Shown here piece by piece: positions 42,896 through 55,310 of a DNA stretch of 64,000 nt. Source of the DNA: Lineus longissimus (Eukaryota > Nemertea > Pilidiophora > Heteronemertea > Lineidae); contig NC_088310.1 of NCBI RefSeq assembly GCF_910592395.1, forward strand, positions 503,501 to 567,500, given 5' to 3'. The translations under genes and the position numbers were made by a program. Each line of letters begins with the position of its first letter. Within the stretch, counting starts at the first letter, position 1. The notes below the pieces were generated by a model. It made no database searches and was not told where the DNA came from. It was given only the letters and a program-made list of their open reading frames with translations.

Positions 42896-45800
42896 AAAAC
42901 CCTCAACGTCATCGTTAGCATCACCCTTGTCATTAACTTTTAACCAACTTCAGACTTAAAATATATTCAAAATCCCTAAAAATCTAGTGGAGACAAATTT
43001 GAGAAACAATCGAAATGTTGATGTTGACAAGGTTCCTGGGACAGCTCGATTTCGTCATTGATGTTGAGGGACAGGGCGATACCACTGCTGCGGAGTATGA
43101 TGATGACCAGGGGAAGAAGAACAAGATGGGGTCAACAAGAAAGGCGGCCGAAGAGTTGGGAGAGTCAAGTATATACTTTAACTGGTTCTACAACACGAAT
43201 GAGGTGAAACGATGAAACCATTTGCTTTATTTGATCTCATCTTTCGAAACTTGCCGAGTGAGACTCCGAATGATGATCTTGAAAAGTCAGGCCACTTGAC
43301 AACCCTGGACGGCATCTCTGATCATTGCCGGCATCATTTCTTATCAAAGAAGAGACATCGATATCGTATTTTGTCGTTTCCATGGTAAGTCGGTAAGGTT
43401 TTTAGTTCCTTCAAAATAGGCCTCGGTGATAATTTTGTCTGTAAGGCGCTTTGGTGATTTGAATGTCTGACCGGTTATCATGTCATGAGTTCAGCTCAGC
43501 TCTTGGTGCGTAAACCAAATACCATGTGATGGCTGTGCATGTGACCACTCCTCTGTTTAGGCTCAGATCCGCGAGAGTGTGGTTTTCAACAGGGCCTAAA
43601 ATGCTATGCTGGGCAATTCCCAAGACCAACCAAATTGGCTGAAAATAGGCTTATTGACGATATATCATTTTCAACTGTCAATCAGGCCGAAGTGTTACAA
43701 ATAGGATCGCTGGCAAGGCTAGGCCTACTGATACACTCTATGCATTCATGATAAGCTAGAGCAACCACCTCCCACCCCCCCCCCCCCCAACTTTGATGAG
43801 TACAGACCTGAAACCTAGTTATTGTCATGCCTGACGCTGTATCGCCCCCCCCCCCCCGCACGATGTTAAAGGCCTAAAGTTCAAGTATGTACCACCAACA
43901 GGCTATGTTTGTTTCTCCTTCAATGTGGGCAAATTCATCAGTTTAGCAATTGTGGTAACGGTATCGGTATGGTAAGGTATCCCATCTTGTTATTACTAAT
44001 TCCAACCAGTGCAATCTCATTGACGTGGAAGCCACGTGCTCACCTCAACCCCATGGAGATTGGTTCCAAGTGATATTCCTAGATGTCTCTCTCAGTAAAG
44101 CTAATTATGGGAATTGAGGGGAGTCGTCGAAATGATTCGATCAGCTTGTGAGATTCTTGGAGGCCAAACAAATTTTAAAATCAATTTCCCTGGTTCTGAA
44201 GACCGTGGGTGTGCCAAATTATTTCAGTTCTTTCCGAAGGAATTGTGTATTGTTTTTCGGCCTACTTTATGGGCCCTATTAAGGTCGAAGATGATAAGGC
44301 CTGAGGTGATCGAGGACATGTCATGTTTCGATCCCGTTTCAATCTATTGATTCAGGTCCTCCAGTAATTTCAGCTGTAGTACGTACGCCATATCATTGAC
44401 CGTGTAAACGTCCATGGTGACCGAGTTTGTGGTCTTCATGGACAAAAAAGCATGTTTTGATTTTGAAATTTTTCCAGTAATTTCAGCTGTCGTACATAGT
44501 CAAAAACTCGCGGGACTCAGTACCTGGCCACAAATCCATCTAACTCTCAGTCTGTGGTCTCTAACGTCAATAGCTTTACTCAGATGATATTGTGCTTCTA
44601 TTATGTTACAGATGACAGCTTAACAGATGTTTCTGCACATCTTTTGTCATCTTCTCTTCAATCCATATCGTGTTTGAGCGAGCTCTGCATGGCCGACTTC
44701 GTAACTAAAAAACAAGAAGTGCAGCATTGATCAGAATGACTCCGTTTGACAGTTAGCGTAATGTTTTGAAAATGTCTGCGTATGCTTTATTTGATCAGCG
44801 AGCCAGATCGTGCTACTGTAAATGTTTTGAAGTTGGAATTCCATGATTTTCAAAAGAACCTTATAGGGGTCCTGTTTTATCAGTTGTGGCCACCAATTGA
44901 TATTTCGTGAAAGCCTTTGTCCAAGTGCCATGTGCTTTCCTCTACAGAGCGCTTGCTGTGTATGTTCAGAGTTACAACCTCACATTTCCCTATCACACAT
45001 GGTGAAATATTTCATGGCTTATTTTGAATAAACTCCATTTGCATTGTCTTTATTCATAATCTATTGGCAAATTATAAACATATTTTGGTCATCTTGATTG
45101 GGTTGCGTGAATGATATTTAGATTAGAATGTATTATTCTGTTTTAATTAGACTGTGTTGTGGTCGAAAATGGAGAAAAAGTGTTGATCTGTTTATTTTTA
45201 AAGATTCTAATATGTTTACGGTGGATGCCCACCTCTCCAATCACCTCTCTGCTCTTGTCTCCAGAGTTGAGTAAGCGCTGACGATCTTTGGCCAAATGTC
45301 ACCATTGCCTTGTGTCTCACACCACTCAAGGATAACTGAACCCCCCGAGAGCGCATCTTCTTTCAAATCTAATGCCGAGTTGGATATTTCCCTCTCAAGA
45401 GCGCAAACACGAGAATGCCATCCCAAATGCAATTACCGATTCCGTTGCAATGTTTGAATTGTCCGTGCAGTATGCTTTAGGAGCTGCGGACTAATTCCAC
45501 CAATGGCTGTGGACATTCTGTTTATTTGTGAACATTGCTCTTCAAACAGTTCCTCCAGAAAGATTGGCCCTATGATTATTTTACCGGTAAAAATCTGCCT
45601 AATTCTGTGACCTGCGGTTGTTTCGTTGGGCAGTGTAGCATCCAACATGAGGACTATTCACACATCTTTTAAGTCAACCAGCAGCTTCCTTTAGAAAAAA
45701 CCCGCTGGCATGTGTTAGCCTGATGATATTTACACATTTAGACAGTATTAAATGTGAAATAAATATTCGATATCCCCCCCCCCACATTATCCTCGCGGAT

Positions 45801-46427
45801 ACCCTGCCTTCTTCCAGCTACTGCGAACGATAATCAACTTTTAGTCATGGAAAACCATTTAAGCATTTCTGTTTCTCGTGAAAGAGCTAAAAAGCTTGAA
45901 TTCCACTCAGACCTTCACTTTTATGACCAATCTATAACGGGCATAATATATTGATAACTAATTTGAAGCCACTCCTTCAGATGATAGGAATATCAGTCAT
46001 TATTGAGAAACGGCAATGAATCTCAATCTGCTATTATAACTCATTTTCTTCAAGAGATATAGACGCGAAATCATTTTAGGGTTTTGAAAGGATTCTAATG
46101 CAATCCAAGCAATCAGAGTTGACTTATGATGCAATACAACACTGAAAACCGTGTAGCATTGTACAGTTAGGCCTATGCAGCCTTGTGACTCGGTGGTCAG
46201 AACACTATTTGGGGGTTGAGTTAAAGCCAGCTACATATAATTGATATCCCCCCTGTCATTGTGCAAAATTAGCACTTTCAGAGCTTTGTCATCAGTATCA
46301 TCTTGATTGTCGTCAGATTCGTTATCATCTTGTACCAACTCTACATTAACATAAAGGCTTTTTTCAATTAGATAATTCATATTCAATTTCAATGCAAATT
46401 CAAAAAAGGAATGTCGTTTCCATTCCA
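42896..46427. other. no gene recognised; several poly-C tracts
   Basis: A 66-codon plus-strand frame at 43015-43215 (MLMLTRFLGQLDF start, acidic middle) has no recognisable motif and is kept only as a possibility. C tracts lie at about 43771-43788, 43846-43857 and 45774-45783. CCAGTAATTTCAGCTGT occurs twice (about 44360 and 44474). Confidence 0.35.
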
Positions 46428-47204
46428 GATAAATAAATAACTTCAAGGCCAAGTCAAGTCCTCGTGCCCAGGTGAGTTTGTACCGGAAATATCAATATCC
46501 ATCTTATAGCAATTTATAAAAATGACTAAAGTATTTCTCTTTTGTTTCAGACTAAAATACTCAAGTTTAAAGTCACCTCAAGCCATGCAACTTCAAGGTC
46601 ACATCAAGTTCTCAAGCCGAGGTGAGTATGTACCTGAAATATCATTATAAATCTTATAATCGGTTTTAAGAATGACTGAAGTTTTTCTCTTTTGTTTCAG
46701 ACTAAAATACTTCAATATCGAAATCACCTCAAGCCATCCAATTTCAAGGCCACGTCAAGTCTTCCTTCCTAGGTAAGTATGTACCTGGAATATCATTATC
46801 CATCTTACTGGTTGTTTTAAGATGAATGAAGTATTTCTCTTTTGTTTCAGACTAAAATACTTCAATATCAAAATAACCTCAAGCCATCCAATTTCAAGGC
46901 CACGCCAAGTCTTCCTTCCTAGGTAAGTATGTACCTGGAATATCATTATCCATCTTACTGGTTGTTTTAAGATGAATGAAGTATTTCTCTTTTGTTTCAG
47001 ACTAAAATACTTCAATATCAAAATAACCTCAAGCCATCCAATTTCAAGGCCACGTCAAGTCTTCCTTCTTAGGTAAGTATGTACCTGGAATATCATCAGC
47101 CATCTTACTGGTGGTTTTAAGATGAATGAAGTTTTTCTCTTTGTTTCAGGCTAATGTACCCAAGTTTCAAGTCACGTCAAGCCTTGATGTTGAAACAAGG
47201 TTAG
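46428..47204 (+). repeat. tandem array of 150-bp units, each with a consensus exon
   Basis: Units repeat at exactly 150 bases: putative exons start at 46551, 46701, 46851, 47001 and 47150. Each follows TTTCTCTTTTGTTTCAG (or a one-base variant), and the first four end at 46621, 46772, 46922 and 47072 in (G/T)AG|gt(a/g)agt. An older half-unit ends in a donor at 46471. Both splice signals are conserved in every copy. Spliced together, one frame stays open through all copies (TSSHPISRPRQVFLP recurring) and ends at TAG 47202-47204, but no ATG starts it: a TAA lies just upstream. It may be a non-coding RNA, a lost coding gene, or chance expansion of an exon plus intron. Confidence 0.85.
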
Positions 47205-48929
47205 TTAGTGCCAGAATTAAGTTGATTGCAATCGTCCATCAAGGAGGAACCTTGAACAAAGATAGATATATTTCCGCTTTAGATTTCCAGTCTGAGAATG
47301 TTACATAAATCCTGACCATCCCAAAAGATTGTCGCCTCTTACATCACTTTCCCTCCCAAATGATTGGCCCCATTCTCTGACCATCTTCAAATGACCATAC
47401 GTCATAATCGTGCTTGTCAGCAATCCCTTCCTCAACTTATTATCATCTCGTTACGTCTCATTATCGTCACCCATTATCAATTGTCCTTTTTCTGTGTTTT
47501 TGGAAGAATGAGGAATTATGTCATACAATGTAACTGCTTTGATATAAGACGCTCTCAATCACCAAATATTGCAGCCCTTGATTTGTCCCAAATAGTGTAA
47601 AAAAGATGCCTTATTTTGGTTATTTATTACTGTTGTTGCAGTCTTAGGTTAGGAACATCTATGATTCTCCAAAACATTTATCCATCTACCTTGTAACGTT
47701 GATTGGGGTGAGGCACACGTAGATGCAGTTCATTTCACGGAACAATGGTTCAACACGGAAAAATCCTGAGACTGATTGGGAAGTTTGTCAGTATTTTGCC
47801 GTTAATTGACTCTTTTTGGTGATTCTGAAAAGTCGTAACAGTTCATCATTCTGATACCCCAAAACGACCCCCCCCCCACCACACACGATTCACGCAACCT
47901 GCCAAGCAGCCTGCCAATGACGTAAGATATTCACAGTGGGAAGATCAAATGGTAATCAGCTTTTTAAAAACGGTGAATAAATCTCTTCGTTCGATTCTAT
48001 TTGCTGCTGCTTTTTACTCTCCACGCGCTGCAGCCTTGGCACTGTTATTGATTAGGGATGGGCAATCTTCGGCAACCCTGTCCTAGGCGTTGTTCCTTCT
48101 GAATCCGTGTTGATATGGATAACGACCATGTTAAGGTCATGTTTAAATCCTGAAAACGTGGTTTCAGGTTGTTGCATTAAAATAGTTACTACTGCATGAT
48201 AGATAGCAGTATTGGGTAAATTTGATGATTTGCTGCATGAATGATTTGAGAGGCGATGATCTTCTGCATGCCTGGTTGACATCAAGCCTACAGCTAGAGA
48301 CCCCCCCCCCAACCTCAAATTTTCTCTTAGGATCCAACATCGTTCTCCACGTCATCAAGGTCCAGGTTAGCGGCGCTTCATTCTGTTGTAAATCAAGCTT
48401 GCCTAATTAGGAACCAGAATGCAGAAACTTTGCACAGAACTTTGACTTGCTGCCTGACTTTTCGCTGCCGCTAATCAGTGTGCTAATTACTTTAATGGTG
48501 AAACACCATCATGCGAGGTTTGCCAGCATTGACATGAGACGGAGAGAGGAAGCGCCGGTTGGTGCGGCAGGCTGACTCATTGAACCCTGGGTTGGTTGCA
48601 GAAGCTATATAACGTGCTACCTTGATGAAAGAAGGGAACGCATTCCCTTAATTTGTAGAATCTTATTTCGAAATTAAGCAAAAGTGGAATTGTCAAAAAA
48701 CATGTTGTTCTCATATCCCTAAATGAAGATGCGCATCCTATTTCGACTATCTTTGGTTTCCAGCCTACTTTCTATCCTGTGGTAAAGTCAGAATAAGTGC
48801 ATTGCGGCTTCACAGCAGGATTGTGACATCCACAAATGTCTGGTATAAGTGAGCCGAATATCGGACCATTTAGTGTGCAGTGGAACCTCTTTACTTTATG
48901 GTGGCAACTTAGATGTTTTGATGACTCAT
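47205..48929. other. no gene recognised
   Basis: AT-rich; contains poly-C tracts near 47867-47878 and 48300-48310. No coding exon, RNA gene or clear repeat seen. Confidence 0.4.
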
Positions 48930-49289
48930 AGCGGAGCGTTGTGGCTTACTGGTTATTGTGTCCAAATCTCAATCCAAGAGTCATCGGTTCGAACCCTGGT
49001 CTGGTTACCGCTTTGTCCTACATAGGTCGAGCTCAAGATGTATTGGCGACTCATAGCGGAGCGTTGTGGCTTACTGGTTATTGTGTCCAAATCTCAATCC
49101 AAGAGTCATCGGTTCGAACCCTGGTCTGGTTACCGCTTTGTCCTACACAGGTCGAGCTCAAGATGTATTGACGACTCATAGCGGAGCGTTGTGGCTTACT
49201 GGTTATTGTATCCAAATCTCAATCCAAGAGTCATCGGTTCGAACCCTGGTCTGGTTACCGCTTTGTCCTACATAGGTCGAGCTCAAGTA
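48926..49289 (+). mobile_element. three tandem copies of a 125-bp tRNA-like SINE monomer
   Basis: Copies start (AGCGGAGCG) at 48930, 49055 and 49180 and are almost identical. Each has an A box (TGGCTTACTGG), a B box (GGTTCGAACCC) at tRNA spacing, and AGCGG near the 5' end complementary to CCGCT about 80 bases later, like an acceptor stem. The T stem is imperfect and no good anticodon arm forms, so these look like tRNA-derived SINE heads and not working tRNA genes. Each is followed by TTTGTCCTACATAGGTCGAG. Confidence 0.75.
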
Positions 49290-52200
49290 AGTACTGAAAC
49301 GACAGTCACTTGATACTCGAGAGTGCCGCTATGGAGGTCTATACTAGTCTCAGTTGTTGTGAAGCATTCTTGAGAGACCCTGGTCGGTAAAAACCGCTAC
49401 TGCCGTTACTATTCGATTGGGACCGACAACTACTGAGACTGTCCTTTGCATGGGCGTACATAGGCTGGTCTTAGGAAGGTGCAACTCAGTTTTAGACTGG
49501 CGTGAAATGTGAAATATACCTTTTCAAGGGGCCCTTCCACAGAAAAAAATCTGATGATTTAAGGTTTGAACATCCACCTGGGCACCCTAAGCCTACACTT
49601 TGCATGCAGAGGAGTTTCGTCTCCACTTTCACTGTCCACGTCACAGCTATCACTCTTAAAATTATTCCAGAAGAAACCAGAAATCGATGTGGCCACAGCT
49701 CAATAGCAGCATTAAGATTTTGTGCACAACCTCTCAATTCACTGCCCGTTCTTTGGTCATTTTCTGCAATCGAATATCACTCACGGTGGCGCGGGAAACT
49801 CCCATCATCCCCACCTCATTCGGCCACACGGCATGAGGCGATCTTCACACGTCAGGAGTTAATGCTGCCTATTTATACTTGAATCCCTTGACTTTGGTAG
49901 TGATGGTTTTTGCCAGCCTTTGGGAGTTGGTGTTGGGGTGTGGGAATCTCTCACAGCTCCGATGACGAATTTGATAGTGAAAGTCTGACAAACAGAATTT
50001 CTCTATAGCTATACTTTCTTGCACCGATTTCAGAGAAGGAGTGAATATTGATCAGATAAACCATTAAGCTGGGAGCATCACACTAATGTGGGTACCCAAA
50101 GGTGTGGAAAATATTGAATATTTCACGTGTCAGTGGCATGTTTCTGGTTGATCAGCGCCCTCCGGGTTATGTAGTGATTGATTAGCAGACATCTATAATC
50201 TTAAAAGTTAATGTTTGGTTGTCTGCTTGCTCAGATGGGGGAGGGGAGGGGGGGGGGGGTCATCATCTGTCTGTTGTGATGGTTGGACCTTAGTGCTTAG
50301 TGTGAAGTCCTAATTTGATGTTCAAACCAATAGTCAACGGCTTAAAAGCTAAGATATCAGTCTTTCTTAACGTCCCTGTTATTCCTCAAAACAGTCCAAT
50401 TTCGCCCCGCTATTTATGCCGTTTTTGTACAAAACTGCTCCATTCAGAAAAATACCATGCCCTCTTCAAATGCTGGCAGAAGCACTTGTTTTCCTATTTA
50501 AAATCGCTGTTGGGTTTGAGTGATGTGCGAGCAGGCACAGCCTCAACGTTTTGCTGATATCATGACCATAAATGTGTCAGCATTAGACAATGTTATTAAA
50601 GCGCCAAGAACTAATGTTAGTAACTGTTTCTTTTGTTTTGGAAGAACTCGAAAGGAAGAGTTAATCAACTTCCAAATTAGGTTTTAGTCGGATTATCAGT
50701 GATGTCCACGTGACCTGCTCTGTGCCACGTTGGTTTAATCAACGTTTAACGATGTACAGAATCAATTCATTTCTTCATTAAAGGCGCCTGATTAGATATT
50801 CTCGTCTGAGGTGGTTCGTTAGATCTACCGTCCTTTCTTTAAGGGTAAATTATAGTTCTTCTTAAAAGGGAAATTGGACTAAGACCTGGCTCTTCTGTTT
50901 GCTCTCTTATGAATGCACATCTTTGAGGTGTTTCGCTGTGGTTGGATGTCATTTATTGGCAAGCTAGGTGAGATGCTCCAATCGGCAAAGTGTAGGAGTC
51001 CCTCACTGGCTTCTCACTTTCATATTGAGCTTTATCGTTCCCAATGTCTCCTCAAGCACTTTTTAAAAACAACTGTCAATATTTGGGCCTCCACATGTCT
51101 CCACAGAGGCACTCGTGGGTGTGAACCAGACCTGACCAATGCCGGACCCTGCGACTGTATTAAGAGTCAGAACCAGTACGCCATCACACTTCTGGTCAAA
51201 TATAACACAGCCAATACGCGTCTTCGTCCGAATCCAAAACAGCTTCTAGTTCATCAAGTACTCCGACCTCAGTATCATATTCCCTAAACCGTCCGACCAG
51301 ACTCGTGGCTCAAGTCCCGTATTAAGAGAAGGGATTGATAATGATCTCTCATTGAAGACAATGGTGATTGTTTACTGCGTTCCCTGATGACCGTCTAGTA
51401 AATATCTCATGGTAATCGTTGGCGGAGCTTGGATGGACAGACATCATTGATTGGCCCCACAGACCGATTAGTCAAACATCTCAATCATTGTCTGCTGTTT
51501 GAACAATTGATTCTGATTTCAACGAAGGAAATTATTTGTTCTTTCCGGGTAAATATCCACAATTACATGGAAAATTACACCATTTTGCAGCGTCTCCACT
51601 CTATTTCAAGTAATAAACGAGAATTAGTTGCCCACGGTCTTCAAAATTGTCCTAATTATGCATTAGCATTATTTCAAAAGTTGGTCTCTCTGATTTCATC
51701 TCAGAGAGAAGTGTGGACAATGCCAGTTTTGTTTCCCTTGATGCCGGCTTGGATCTAGGGAGAAAAGGGGGTTGCACTTTATACTTAAGGGTCTGGTCAA
51801 TTTCAATGTTTTTTTCTTCAAATTTCGTTGTTAGTTTCAATGATTTTCTGACTCCGCATATGCTATGGGTAGTCTGTTAATCTTTTTCAATTGACGTTGA
51901 TGCATCATCTTGTGAGGTTTCAGGTGAACACAGAATCCTGCAAAAAAAGATGCTTCATTCGCCCATGGTCATTGTTCATGCCCACAAACTTGACCTTGGA
52001 ACCTTTTTTACCTTTCGCGCTCAGTTTGCAATTTAGCATCCGCCTTTGAGGTGGCATGAGACCCAGGCATCAAGGATAGGCACCAAACGACCTCCTTTAC
52101 GTTACATAATGAAAAACACACAGAATCATCAGAAAATTATCGTCACTTTGAACATGCGTTAATTGATTTGCTGGCGTCGAGATGGAAACCCTTCAAGTTC

Positions 52201-54990
52201 TCATTCGTTGACCAATCATATGGGTTCCTACTCTTTGTGCCAGCATTTTGGTGCGGTCTGTAATTGCTGCTGCTATCTTGCATAATCTTCATCTAGATTA
52301 TCCTATAATTAGTCAAGGGTTATTTGATTTTTGCAACTTCTTGTGTAAGCAGAAGTTTTGTGTTTTACTAATTGGCAATGACGACTCATTTTGTGCTTGC
52401 GCCTTTTAAGCTCAGGCTTTCTGGGTTGATCCTGTGAACATTTGCCTGAATATATTTGAAGTAAACTTCTGTGCAACTTCCACTCAAATTATTATTTCAA
52501 GGCTCAATAGAAGTGTTCTTCTTCGCCAATGAGGCTCATTTTGGTAGGAGAGAATTATAAGTCCTTCTCTGCGGCAACTTTCGCTACTTCCGCCTTTGAA
52601 TTTCTCCTGTCATTCTCTATCCTACTGGTCAAATCTATCGTTTCACTGGTCACTTGCTACTCCTAATAGTTTTATTTGCCTAAGCTGCATGAAAAATCAG
52701 ATGGACCGCATTAATCAATGGCATTAGCCTGGTCCCAGATAACTAGAGAATCTGGAATTAATCGGTATTCAATGCATGCTCCCTCGGGGTAAAATAATTA
52801 CCGCTCCCAAGTGTTTCTCCGGCACTTTCAAATGGAAAGGTGATGGAGGCAGTGTCGTGTTTCACTTTGATGCAGTGCATCATCTGTGACGATGGCGGCA
52901 TTGATATCTGACCTATCCTTGCATCAAGCAGCAGCAAAGCATTTACCATACTGTCAGCTGATTGCATTTCCATCAAATTTGGGGAAAAATCCGCTGGAAT
53001 CTTTCCGCTGGAAAGATCAGGGATGAATCAGATTATCAAAGGGATGGCGACCTTGCTTTAGCTCCAGTTTGGACCTCCAACCTGTACCCTGCCACCATGA
53101 TGCACTCGGCCTTGCTGCAAGCAGAAATGGTCTTCATCAGACACCAGAAATGACGTGTCTCTTTTCCAGTGCCGTTTCATGTTTTCCTTTTTGATAAGTC
53201 TCAGTACATGGTATCGCTGTCCATTTTATCTTATTAAAGTGTCTACTCTTTCGTAACATCTGGCTGACAGTGAGTTTTCCGCCAAGTTTATTATCCTGCT
53301 CGCATTAGGAGATACATCATGTGGTCATGTATGTCCATTTATCATTGATGAAAAAATGCATGCGTCACTTGCATCAATGAAGAGGTCGCAGCTTGAGTGA
53401 CCTTGCTTTGGCTCCTGCTATGACCACCTACCATTGCACCCCTCTCAGACTCAAAGCAGTGGAGCACAGTAGTAGGCAGCCTTCGGACCTTCATGGTCGT
53501 TAAAGTGCACCATCAGCTCTTAGAAATAAGCGGTGATAACTCTCCTCTAAAGCCTTTGAATTCTTGCAAGCACTGTAAGCAATGGTTCCAATTCATGTCT
53601 AACATCGCAAGCTACAGCTTCCTTCCTACTAGCCGATGCTTTTCAGTCTTGAGGAGTATGCTGTGCATGGAATATCTTATCCGACTTCTAAAGTGCGATA
53701 ATCCAGCCTCTCATCACATAACCCGATATCTAAAAGTGATGCCATCAACACCGACCTCGCTACTTGATTTTACAGCGCAGAAAAACGATCCTTGTTTTCT
53801 ACCAAGTGCTAATTGAATTCTGGGAGTGAGCTGCGTAAGTTTTGTGGAGTCACTCTTCTCCATGAGTAGTACACAGTGGTAGGAAGTAGTCGGCAACATC
53901 TGCTGGGTTCAGATAAGACTGATCTGGTGTCAATTTTGAAATCATTATCAGAATTTCTATATAAACTGTTTTTGCCTGTGGGGCAAAGCAAAAGAAGTTC
54001 CAAAAAGTTCCAAAATGGTATTCTGTGTACATAATCAGCTAATTTAGTAAGCATTATTTTTTTGAAATAGTATCAAAATTTACACCAAGCCAATAAAGAA
54101 ATAGACCTATTTACCGATATAGCTTAAATTCCTTAAAGGTGTGGCTAAAAACTTTATTTTAGTTAGCGAAATTTTGACAAAGCTGACGTATTCATACGAA
54201 AAATCATACAATTGCGCACAGTCGCTATCATAATAAACTAAGTGGCTTTTACTCGTGACGAATCCCAAGAAATGGCCCAAGAGCATGTTCCATTAAGATT
54301 CATGACCAAACTGATTTTTTTTACTGACGATTTAACTAAGCAATTACCAAGTTCAAATATTGACGTGATTTCGCGAAGGTGAACATTGTTGGAATAATTT
54401 CCTTGTCCTTCAGCACAAGATGCTGGAGAAATATTTGTGCCTTGATTACTTCCTGTGCGATCCGTACGGAACCCGCACCCAAACTATCAAGTGTCGTTAT
54501 CGATGACCACCGCATATCAAAAGAACATTGGTGAATTGATTGGGATGCTGAGAGGGGATGGCGAAGGTCAGAGCAGAGAAGTAGATTTCACGTGTTTACC
54601 TTAGAACTGACAAGCAGGTTGTCGTTATCTCTTGTTTTATCTCAATCATAGCAACCAAAAGGAAACAAAGAACAAGAAGGAACAAGTAATTGTGTTATTG
54701 ATAGGATGACAAGCACAGAATTGTGATGCTGCTTAAATATCTCGAATCATTTCTGCTTCAAATTATAATATGTATAAATATAAAGACTCCAAGTAAATAC
54801 TGTAATTCTATGTTATTAGCCTTGAGTGATCTGTGACAGAGTGGCCAATCGACCAGGTAACCATTGCAGTTTTATCCCGATGGCGACATCGTTGCAGCGT
54901 TTCTGGCCAATTGACAGATTGCCACTTTCCTCTGGACGCATCGCTTGATTTCCTCGATGCCACACCTGATTAGATTAAGATCGGTCTAAC
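49290..54990. other. long stretch without recognisable genes
   Basis: Open frames of up to 126 codons are present (49502-49882, 50913-51287) but none has a motif, biased codon pattern or splice framework. A poly-G tract lies at about 50237-50261. It could be intron or regulatory DNA of a gene beyond the window. Confidence 0.45.
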
Positions 54991-54991
54991 A

Positions 54992-55310
54992 TCGCAAAAA
55001 GATCACCGCGCTCGTTGCTGTCTACAAGATAGCCTTTCATTACACACACATTCTGCCAGCGGTTTCGCTGGATCTCTTTAGTATTCATTTGCAATGAAAT
55101 TGGTTGTGATGTGTTGCCCATAGGATGTTGAACTGTTCTTAAGTGTTGTCTCCACAGTGCGGTTACTCTCGTAACCTTTTTCCTCCACAAACCTCGCAAA
55201 AAGATCGCCGCGATCGTAGCTGTCCGTATGATAGTCTGTTATTAAGTTCTGCGAAAGATTTCTCTTGATCTCGTTCCATACTTATTTACCATCGTTGTGA
55301 GGCGTTCTAT
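54992..55310. repeat. diverged direct duplication, 201-bp offset
   Basis: TCGCAAAAAGATCACCGCG at 54992 recurs as TCGCAAAAAGATCGCCGCG at 55193. The match continues through GCTGTC...ATGATAG(T/C)CT, GGATCTC/TTGATCTC and a GTTGTGA block for about 110 bases. Confidence 0.7.

Noticed and set aside
43015-43215. 66-codon plus-strand frame with an acidic middle
   Set aside because: No homology recognised and no supporting splice structure; left as an unclassified possibility.
46755-47021. 88-codon minus-strand frame with two identical halves
   Set aside because: The 150-bp period is a multiple of three, so any open unit repeats in frame; the splice signals are on the plus strand.
49502-49882. 126-codon plus-strand frame
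   Set aside because: No domain, no biased composition and no splice framework; similar lengths appear on the opposite strand.
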